This document shows, piece after piece, positions 1 to 5,200 of a stretch of DNA of 13,435 bases. This DNA is from Rickettsiales bacterium (GTDB taxonomy: Bacteria; Pseudomonadota; Alphaproteobacteria; Rs-D84; CACZYB01). The translations under genes were made by a program, and so were the position numbers. Numbering within the stretch: the stretch's first letter is position 1; each line of letters starts with the position of its first letter. The stretch covers positions 1 to 13,435 of the forward strand of contig JAISNH010000026.1 of NCBI GenBank assembly GCA_031276335.1, written 5' to 3'. The notes under the pieces are model-generated. The model was not told the DNA's origin. It did not search any database and was given only the letters and a program-made list of their open reading frames with translations.

Positions 1-89
1 GCATCCTCGCGACGCAACCTAATCTCCTCGCTAACAACGCTCGTCGATAAGGTTTTGTACGCTCGGGTTCAAGAACAAAATAAAAACAT
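1..89. other. Left-edge non-coding stretch
   Basis: No gene, RNA or terminator is recognisable here. The bases next to the stop codon of the following minus-strand gene are AT-rich, and the 7-mer ACGCTCG occurs twice (37-43 and 59-65). The window edge cuts whatever lies to the left. Confidence 0.4.
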
Positions 90-593
90 TTATACTTTCA
101 GCCGGTACAGGCCGTTTTCAAGGACGATCAGATCGTCGCGGCCGGAAATTTCGAACAGCTTTTTCCTCAGGTTGTATATATGCGTGGCGCAGACCTTCGA
201 CGGCTCGGCGGGCGAATAGCCCAGCATTACGGACGGAGCGGCCTTCGCCTCGAGCCCGTTTTCCGCGGCAAGAAGCGCCTCCAGCAGCTTCGCCTCGACC
301 GCGGTCAGCATCGCGGATTTTCCGCCAAACTCCACGCTCCGCCCGCAGCCGCTTATGCGGAAGCCGCCGAACGACAATGGGCCCGCGGCATCCAGGAGGC
401 TTAAAAGCGAGGACATCCTGAACGGCTTGGGCAGCTCGGCCGCGCCGTCGACGTCCAGCTTGCCGCCCATGTCGAGGATAATGCCGTCCGCGGGTTCCGC
501 CGCGACTATCCGGTGCCTGCCGCCATCTTCGACGGCAGCCTTCACCAGCTCGAAAAGCAGCGCGTCCCCTGTCTTGAAACATATATTTGCCAT
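90..593 (-). CDS. Small OmpR-type winged-helix regulator with a shortened receiver-like N-terminus
   Basis: This 167-residue cytoplasmic DNA-binding protein resembles a response regulator. The C-terminal half (about 75-167) fits the OmpR/PhoB winged helix: an LTxxEAKLLEALL stretch at 96-108, GYSPAEPSKV at 125-134, a recognition helix reading THIYNLRKKLF (137-147) and a wing ending ENGLYRL. The N-terminal part keeps only pieces of a receiver domain: a strand with a candidate phosphoacceptor, IILDM with Asp41, and LPKPF with Lys56-Pro57 followed by an amphipathic helix. These sit only 15 residues apart, against about 50 in a full receiver, so the middle of the fold is missing. No Shine-Dalgarno precedes the ATG; a promoter placed to give a nearly leaderless mRNA does. 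The gene is divergent from two outer-membrane protein genes, its most obvious candidate targets. The winged helix is confident; the receiver relationship and target are inference. Confidence 0.8.
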   Translation of the reverse strand: MANICFKTGDALLFELVKAAVEDGGRHRIVAAEPADGIILDMGGKLDVDGAAELPKPFRMSSLLSLLDAAGPLSFGGFRISGCGRSVEFGGKSAMLTAVEAKLLEALLAAENGLEAKAAPSVMLGYSPAEPSKVCATHIYNLRKKLFEISGRDDLIVLENGLYRLKV

Positions 594-600
594 ACGGCCA

Positions 601-629
601 AGGATACACGGGCGAATGCGGAATTACAA
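601..629 (-). promoter_or_regulatory. Candidate promoter of the winged-helix regulator, possibly leaderless
   Basis: Read on the minus strand, TTGTAA (629-624) and TATCCT (606-601) are separated by exactly 17 bases; each matches the sigma70 consensus at 4 of 6 positions. Transcription would start near 593-595, at or beside the ATG, which agrees with the absence of a Shine-Dalgarno. One copy of a direct repeat (613-622) lies in the spacer. Confidence 0.35.
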
Positions 630-650
630 GCCGATTTTGACGCATGCGGA
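613..650. repeat. Imperfect direct repeat, candidate regulator binding sites
   Basis: CGAATGCGGA (613-622) and CGCATGCGGA (641-650) agree at 9 of 10 positions and start 28 bases apart. The first copy sits between the -35 and -10 elements of the regulator gene, and the second contains the 8-bp palindrome CGCATGCG. OmpR-family regulators usually bind direct repeats, so autoregulation is possible. This is inference from position only. Confidence 0.35.
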
Positions 651-659
651 TACGCCCCC

Positions 660-677
660 CACTTTTCCAAAAAAGTG
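660..677. repeat. Inverted repeat upstream of the outer-membrane protein promoter
   Basis: CACTTTT (660-666) and AAAAGTG (671-677) form a perfect 7-bp inverted repeat with a 4-base centre. It ends 10 bases before the candidate -35 element of the barrel gene at 740, a usual place for an activator or repressor site. No gene ends beside it, so a terminator role is less likely. Confidence 0.35.
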
Positions 678-687
678 AAAAAAGATA

Positions 688-716
688 TGGCAAGGGGTTT
701 AATTTTATGGTATAAT
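688..716 (+). promoter_or_regulatory. Candidate sigma70-type promoter of the outer-membrane protein genes
   Basis: A perfect TATAAT lies at 711-716, with TGGCAA (3 of 6 matches) at 688-693 and a 17-base spacer. Transcription would start near 722-723, giving a leader of about 17 bases that carries the Shine-Dalgarno AGAAGGG (726-732) before the ATG at 740. The poor -35 suggests help from an activator. Confidence 0.5.
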
Positions 717-739
717 GCCAAGGTGAGAAGGGATTTATA

Positions 740-2158
740 ATGGGTTTGGACAAAGCGTTTACAGGTAAAGTATTGGCCTCTTTCAGCCTAGCCTTAGGCC
801 TTTTTTCCGCATCCGCGAATGCCGAGGGAACACCCATATACTACGACACCTTCTACAACGACTATTACCAGTCGTTTCCGGACGCCAAGCCAAAGGCGCG
901 CGCGGCGGCAAGCGCCGGCGGGACAATCGCACCATACCAGCAGCAATACGCCGGAAACGCCGGGGCGGACGCGAATTCCCCGCAATTCCACTCCTACTAT
1001 AACGGTAGCGTCGAACATCCCCTAAATAAATGGGACATAGACGTGAAATACAAATACGGCATAGGCCAGTTCTATTTCGAAATGCTGGTCGGCTCCGTGC
1101 TGAACTGGGACGAGATCACGACCACGGAAACGCTGTTCACCGTATCGCGCGACTTCATGTACAAGAACCGGCACTTCGTCGCGACGGCGACCTTCGGCAC
1201 GGGAAGCGGGACAACGTCGCGGACATCGGACGACGACGTGTACAACGAGCTTCACGTATTCTCGCTGGGGCGCGGCAGCGTCGACCTTTCCACCTATTCC
1301 ATCGCGCTCGGGCTAAGGAACATGTACAGGTTCGCCGGCTTCGACCTGACCCCCTTCATAGGGTACAAGAAGCGGCACCAGGGATTCGAGATGGCCGACC
1401 ACACCCGGCCGTCGCCCTTCTTCATGGAAAAGGAATGCATATACGACGACGCCACCGGCGGATGCCAGGACATACAGCTTTCCAGCGTGTCGGTGGACGG
1501 CGTGGCCTTAGGCATCAACGACATATACATACTGAACTCCGACGGATCGAAGTCGAAGACGACCGATTCAGGGTACCTGACCATACCCGGCGACCAGCTT
1601 GGATACGGCATGCAGATCATCGGCGCCGACGTCTGCTGGTATGCCCTTGACAATACCAACGTGTGCCTTAAAAGCGGCATAGAGGACTACGGCGGCTCGC
1701 CCCTGAACCTCATCGCCGCGTTCGGCGGAGCCTCGCAGGCGGACTTCCTGGAGGGCACGACCCACATCTATCCCGTCGACTGGACAGGCCCGTTCGTCGC
1801 CGCGAACCTGGAGCGCGCGATATCGCCGAAAGAAACCTTCAACATCTACGCCGAGCTGTTCTTCCCGACATACCGCGCGGAGGGAACATGGCCGGGAAGG
1901 GACGAGCTGCAGCAGTATCCGTCCTTCGTCGACGAGGGCGGATCCTCCATCGGACTGCAGCTGGACATGACGTACAAGTACAAAATCTATCCGAACGTGG
2001 ACCTGTCGATCGGCGGCAGCTTCGAATACTACCGGGTGCAGGACGCGGACACGACAACCTACTACGTGGACTACGATCCGGAATTCTCGTCCGGGGAAAT
2101 AAAGATGGGAAGGTGGAGGAACCTGTCGCTTCTCCTGGGATTGTCCTTCAAACTCTGA
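740..2158 (+). CDS. Outer-membrane beta-barrel protein with two paired-cysteine loops
   Basis: This 472-residue exported protein has a clear Sec signal peptide: Lys at 5 and 10, a hydrophobic core, and ANA|EG with cleavage after Ala28. The mature N-terminus is tyrosine-rich, with the motif YYxxFxxDxY at 34-43, followed by an Ala/Gly-rich linker to about residue 85. The rest shows alternating beta-barrel strands (for example DIDVKYKYGIGQFYFEML and the terminal RNLSLLLGLSFKL) with long polar loops. Four cysteines fall in two pairs, Cys233-X8-Cys242 and Cys299-X9-Cys309, as expected for disulfide-closed loops. The last residue is Leu, with Phe third from the end, rather than a terminal Phe. It is followed 9 bases later by a second barrel gene. 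I do not recognise the family; porin, adhesin or structural protein are all possible. Confidence 0.75.
   Translation: MGLDKAFTGKVLASFSLALGLFSASANAEGTPIYYDTFYNDYYQSFPDAKPKARAAASAGGTIAPYQQQYAGNAGADANSPQFHSYYNGSVEHPLNKWDIDVKYKYGIGQFYFEMLVGSVLNWDEITTTETLFTVSRDFMYKNRHFVATATFGTGSGTTSRTSDDDVYNELHVFSLGRGSVDLSTYSIALGLRNMYRFAGFDLTPFIGYKKRHQGFEMADHTRPSPFFMEKECIYDDATGGCQDIQLSSVSVDGVALGINDIYILNSDGSKSKTTDSGYLTIPGDQLGYGMQIIGADVCWYALDNTNVCLKSGIEDYGGSPLNLIAAFGGASQADFLEGTTHIYPVDWTGPFVAANLERAISPKETFNIYAELFFPTYRAEGTWPGRDELQQYPSFVDEGGSSIGLQLDMTYKYKIYPNVDLSIGGSFEYYRVQDADTTTYYVDYDPEFSSGEIKMGRWRNLSLLLGLSFKL
786..806 (+). other. Terminator-like stem and T-run inside the signal-peptide codons
   Basis: GCCTA (786-790) and TAGGC (795-799) form a 5-bp stem with a 4-base loop, followed after one base by six T (801-806). 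It lies about 60 bases after the predicted transcription start. The stem is short, so it may only be a consequence of Leu/Phe codons. Confidence 0.2.
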
Positions 2159-2167
2159 GGTATGGCG

Positions 2168-3019
2168 ATGAAGAAACTATATGGAATACCGCTCATTCTC
2201 CTTACCCTCCTGCCGAACGCGGCAAGGGCGGAGGAGGAGTATGGCAACTACTACCTGGAGTTCATGCATGACAACTATGTCAAGCGCAAGAAGCGCGACG
2301 AGCCGCCGGTGGACGCCTCGGTCGAAAGCTACGAAAAGAAAATCATGCTGCGCACCTCCGAGCAGAACAGCATGGAAAACCTCCTCGGATTCATCAAGCG
2401 CGGCATGGACTCCTATTTCGACATCGGCGTCGGGATAAGCCAGATTTCCGACTACCGGATGACCGGGCATTTCGCATTCGGGAACAATCCGGCCGAGATG
2501 CACCCGTCGAAGAAGCTTTCCTACAACGCGAGGCTAGGATGGCGCGCGGGCGCGTTCGCGCTTGAACTCGACGCCTCGTACGCCAGCGACGACGAGATAA
2601 CGACCTCCGACAACGACGGCGACCCGTGGGTCGAATACAACCAGAAGATGGAGATGATCAGCATAGGCCCGAACGCGGTCTTGAACTTCTTCCCGTCCGA
2701 CTACCTGCTCGCTCCGTTCATCGGCGCGGGACTGGGGTATGCGAGGATAAGCGTCGCGGAATTCGGCGTCGTCAAGATGGACACCCTGATCGGCAAGCCC
2801 GCGGCCGGCGGCGTGAACAAGGTGTTCGGCAGCGGCAAGTCGTCCGCAGGCGTCGGATACCTGAAGGGATTCGCCGGGCTAAGGTTCAAGGCATCCGACC
2901 AGTCGAACCTGGTCGCCACGCTGAACTACACGAAATACGGCGACTTGGAAACGCAGTACCTGATATTCAAGGATCTGGACAGGCTGTCGCTGGAGCTTTC
3001 CCTGCGCACGAACTTCTAG
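2168..3019 (+). CDS. Outer-membrane beta-barrel protein (OmpA/Opa-like 8-strand type)
   Basis: The product is 283 residues from the ATG at 2168. That start is preferred over the in-frame ATG at 2162 because the Shine-Dalgarno TGAGG (2156-2160) is 7 bases from 2168 but only 1 from 2162. The signal peptide starts MKKLYG and ends ARA|EEE (cleavage after residue 21). The mature protein opens with YYxxFxxDxY (28-37), the motif found at the same place in the preceding gene, then a basic stretch (KRKKRDEPP). About ten amphipathic strands follow, including APFIGAGLGYARISVAEF and LVATLNYTKYG, and the chain ends LELSLRTNF. A terminal Phe is the usual signal for barrel assembly by BamA. It overlaps the first barrel's stop codon with its Shine-Dalgarno, so the two are surely co-expressed. 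The barrel class is well supported; the function is unknown. Confidence 0.8.
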   Translation: MKKLYGIPLILLTLLPNAARAEEEYGNYYLEFMHDNYVKRKKRDEPPVDASVESYEKKIMLRTSEQNSMENLLGFIKRGMDSYFDIGVGISQISDYRMTGHFAFGNNPAEMHPSKKLSYNARLGWRAGAFALELDASYASDDEITTSDNDGDPWVEYNQKMEMISIGPNAVLNFFPSDYLLAPFIGAGLGYARISVAEFGVVKMDTLIGKPAAGGVNKVFGSGKSSAGVGYLKGFAGLRFKASDQSNLVATLNYTKYGDLETQYLIFKDLDRLSLELSLRTNF

Positions 3020-3023
3020 CTGA

Positions 3024-3806
3024 CTATTTTATCCCGACGAAATTGATTCCCTTGTACTGCGGATATCCCTTCAGGAATTCGAGATATTCGAAAAAGCCTA
3101 TGTCGACGACCGAACCCGCGCGGCGCGAGGCGTGGCGGAACAGGAGCCCCCGCTCCGTCGGAAGCAGGAAGCCCGTATGCGCGATGTCCATGTCGGTTCC
3201 GATCCTATCCTGCAGCCGCCTGTACTTCACGACCACGTTCGCGATCATCGGCCTTTTGACCGCGGCCTCCAATTTTTCCGGCGCCGCCAGCAGGTCGCCG
3301 AGCGCGACATAGGCTACGCTTACCTCCTCCGGCTCCGCCTCCACGTCGATTCCGTGCGCGTTCTTGAACCATTTCCCCTTGTCTATCCTGACATTATGGA
3401 CGGAGGCGGGCTTGGAAAGCGCATCCATGGACAGGCCTTCGGTGAGGTCGGCGACATAGCGGGCGTTGTTCGGAATCCAATCGATGCTCGTGAAATGATT
3501 GCGGGACAGGAAGGATACCTCGCCGCCCTTATAGCGAATCTCCCTCATCGCCTTTTCGAAGCCCTCCTCGGAATCGCTGTTGGCCAGCGCGAGCACGGTT
3601 TCGACATAGGTAAGGCAGTCGAACGCGTCGAACCGCCACAGGGGGTCGGGATCCAGAGCTGCGCCCTCCCCCTCGCCCAGCGGATCCTCAATATACGGCG
3701 CGCCCAGGAAGCGCGCGGAAACCTCGCCGATCCGGTCAGAGGCTCCGAGGCCGCAGGAGGCGAGGAGGAAAAGCAACGCGAGCGATAGTTCCGATATATT
3801 TTTCAT
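3024..3806 (-). CDS. DUF1460-family (NlpC/P60-like) N-acetylmuramoyl-L-alanine amidase lipoprotein
   Basis: The product is 260 residues from the ATG at 3806; an in-frame ATG at 3839 would add 11. I prefer 3806 because it gives a compact lipoprotein signal, MKNISELSLALLFLLAS|C, with a good lipobox and Cys18 as the lipidation site. Neither start has a convincing Shine-Dalgarno. The mature protein matches the DUF1460 family: the nucleophile motif FDCLTYVE (Cys64) and, near the end, AHTGFLL (His210) and FRHAS (His225), the Cys-His pattern of papain-like peptidoglycan hydrolases. Family members cut the bond between N-acetylmuramic acid and L-Ala in cell-wall fragments. Membrane anchoring suggests periplasmic work in wall turnover or recycling. 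The gene converges on the barrel genes with 4 bases between stops and is divergent from the glycosyltransferase gene. Confidence 0.8.
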   Translation of the reverse strand: MKNISELSLALLFLLASCGLGASDRIGEVSARFLGAPYIEDPLGEGEGAALDPDPLWRFDAFDCLTYVETVLALANSDSEEGFEKAMREIRYKGGEVSFLSRNHFTSIDWIPNNARYVADLTEGLSMDALSKPASVHNVRIDKGKWFKNAHGIDVEAEPEEVSVAYVALGDLLAAPEKLEAAVKRPMIANVVVKYRRLQDRIGTDMDIAHTGFLLPTERGLLFRHASRRAGSVVDIGFFEYLEFLKGYPQYKGINFVGIK

Positions 3807-3865
3807 CGACAAGGGCAAACTCCATTTGACATTTACCATATAACATTTAATGCCGGGTTCTGCAA

Positions 3866-3871
3866 ATGATA
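3866..3871 (-). promoter_or_regulatory. Weak -10-like element for the amidase gene
   Basis: TATCAT on the minus strand (3871-3866) is the same hexamer used as -10 upstream of the GT4 gene and lysK. No matching -35 is visible at 16-18 bases. The start would fall near 3859, upstream of both possible ATGs. The palindrome ATGTACAT (3873-3880) lies directly upstream and could be a binding site. Confidence 0.2.
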
Positions 3872-3902
3872 AATGTACATGTCGAATGATGCGATTTTTT
3901 TG

Positions 3903-3931
3903 ATGACTTTCCGCATATTAGAAAGTATCAT
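3903..3931 (+). promoter_or_regulatory. Candidate promoter of the GT4 glycosyltransferase gene
   Basis: ATGACT (3903-3908) and TATCAT (3926-3931) have a 17-base spacer and match consensus at 4 and 5 of 6 positions. The layout is nearly identical to the lysK promoter (TTGACT, 17 bases, TATCAT). The predicted start is near 3938. The -10 is embedded in an inverted repeat. Confidence 0.5.
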
Positions 3932-3945
3932 ATCCACATACTTTC
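3921..3945. repeat. 8-bp inverted repeat over the GT4 -10 and transcription start
   Basis: GAAAGTAT (3921-3928) and ATACTTTC (3938-3945) are perfect complements around a 9-base centre. The left arm covers part of the -10 element and the right arm sits at the predicted transcription start, as a repressor operator would. The right arm ends just before the Shine-Dalgarno AGAGG (3949-3953). Confidence 0.5.
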
Positions 3946-3958
3946 AACAGAGGCGAAA

Positions 3959-5107
3959 ATGGCGGAAAAAAACATCTTCATAATCACTTCCTCGCTGGAA
4001 TCCGGAGTAATCGACAAGTCGGCGATCGACGTCGCGCTGACGCTTTCGGCGCACGGCTTCAACATAACCGTCGCATCCGCCGGCGGCAAGATGGTGAAGG
4101 AGCTGAAGAAGCAGGGGATAGAGCACATCCTGCTCCCGCTCAACTCCAACGACATATTCGTAATGCGACGCAACCTGAAAAAGATAATCGAAATCGCGAA
4201 CGTCCGCAAAATCTCGATGATGCACACGTTCACGCCGCAATCGTCCTTCTACGGCTTCCGCGCCTCGAAGCTCCTGAAAATACCGTACATAACCTCGTTC
4301 CTGAAGATATACAAGAAGCCGTTCTGGCACCTGTTCAACCGCACGCAGTACATGACGCGGGGCATATTCGTGATCGCGCCGTCCGACTTCATGGCCGGAT
4401 ACATACAATCAACCTACAGGATTGCGGCGGAAAAAATAATAATCGTGCCGCAGTGGATAGACACCGAGGTCTACAACGCGAACAACGTCAGCGCGGAGCG
4501 GATCATCGCGACGGCGTCCGACCTCCGCATACCCGAGGACCACTTCATCATCACGACGATCGACAAGCTGGAAAAAGCGCACGGGCAGGCGCAGCTAGTA
4601 GCCGCGATCGCGAAGACGCCGGCGCTGAAGAACAAGGTGCGCTGCCTCATCGTCGGACAGGGCGGGGAGTCGAAGCGCTACCGGAGCGAGCTGGAGTTCC
4701 AGGCGGAAAGGATGGGCGTGAAGGACGTCGTGCACGTCGTGATGGACGCGAACCTCGACATACCCGCGCTCCTGATGCTGTCCGACGTATATGTCGCGAC
4801 GAACACGCAGCCGATGGCCTCCCATATAAACCTGCTGCAGGCGCAAAGCTTGGGGCGGCCTATAATCGCCTCGAACATAGGATCGACGCCCGAATACATA
4901 CTGGACGACGTTTCGTGCCGCATGTACGAGCCGAAAAACGCCGACGATCTCGCCGCCGCGATACTGTGGGCGATGGATCTGGACGAGGCGAAGCGCGCCG
5001 ACATCTCGCACAAGCTGGCCTCCAACATCCGGCTGAATTTCTCGCGCGGAACCCTGCCCGCGAAAATCGGCAACATCTACAACTACATATTGGAATCCAG
5101 GCGGTAA
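3959..5107 (+). CDS. GT4-fold glycosyltransferase with a degenerate EX7E motif
   Basis: This 382-residue soluble GT-B glycosyltransferase lacks a signal peptide or membrane segment and should act at the cytoplasmic face. The N-terminal Rossmann-like domain (1-180) has the usual GT4 landmarks: an IITSSLESGVIDKSAIDVAL opening, MMHTFTPQSSFYGFRASKL and SDFMAGYI. The C-terminal domain (190-380) has IIVPQWIDTEVY, IVGQGGES and LGRPIIASNIGSTPEYI. The acidic EX7E motif that contacts the donor sugar is replaced by Met286 and Gln294, and the usual GRL...KG stretch reads DKLEKAHG. This points to an unusual donor, a changed mechanism, or a non-catalytic partner. The ATG at 3959 has Shine-Dalgarno AGAGG 5 bases upstream. 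A terminator-like stem follows, then glgA. The fold is well supported; donor and acceptor are unknown, with surface polysaccharide or lipid-linked glycan most likely. Confidence 0.8.
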   Translation: MAEKNIFIITSSLESGVIDKSAIDVALTLSAHGFNITVASAGGKMVKELKKQGIEHILLPLNSNDIFVMRRNLKKIIEIANVRKISMMHTFTPQSSFYGFRASKLLKIPYITSFLKIYKKPFWHLFNRTQYMTRGIFVIAPSDFMAGYIQSTYRIAAEKIIIVPQWIDTEVYNANNVSAERIIATASDLRIPEDHFIITTIDKLEKAHGQAQLVAAIAKTPALKNKVRCLIVGQGGESKRYRSELEFQAERMGVKDVVHVVMDANLDIPALLMLSDVYVATNTQPMASHINLLQAQSLGRPIIASNIGSTPEYILDDVSCRMYEPKNADDLAAAILWAMDLDEAKRADISHKLASNIRLNFSRGTLPAKIGNIYNYILESRR

Positions 5108-5130
5108 ATTCCGCCGCCTTTCCATTTTTT
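5099..5130 (+). terminator. Candidate intrinsic terminator after the GT4 gene
   Basis: AGGCGG (5099-5104) pairs with CCGCCT (5114-5119) around a 9-base loop that begins with the TAA stop codon. The T-rich run TTTCCATTTTTT follows from position 5119-5120. The stem is only 6 bp but all GC apart from one pair, so partial read-through into glgA is likely. Confidence 0.4.
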
Positions 5131-5147
5131 CCCAGGAATTGAGGCTT

Positions 5148-5177
5148 ATGTCATTCCGCGGGAAACGAGTCTATAGT
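5148..5177 (+). promoter_or_regulatory. Candidate promoter of glgA
   Basis: ATGTCA (5148-5153, 4 of 6) and TATAGT (5172-5177, 5 of 6) are separated by 18 bases, placing the start near 5184. The right end of the -10 touches an inverted repeat that covers the glgA ribosome-binding site. Confidence 0.4.
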
Positions 5178-5200
5178 AATTCCCGATTACGGGGGAATTA
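5177..5200 (+). promoter_or_regulatory. 8-bp inverted repeat covering the glgA ribosome-binding site
   Basis: TAATTCCC (5177-5184) and GGGAATTA (5193-5200) are perfect complements with an 8-base loop. The right arm contains most of the G-rich Shine-Dalgarno (5191-5197) and the first base of the start codon. In an mRNA coming from further upstream the hairpin would hide the start; from the local promoter the repeat could act as a DNA operator. Confidence 0.45.

Noticed and set aside
3020..3023. Terminator between the second barrel gene and the convergent amidase gene
   Set aside because: Only four bases separate the stops, and no stem followed by T-run is visible on either strand within about 60 bases.
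5149..5165. Small hairpin TTCC-GCG-GGAA before glgA
   Set aside because: It has only four base pairs and no T-run or other signal; probably chance in GC-rich DNA.
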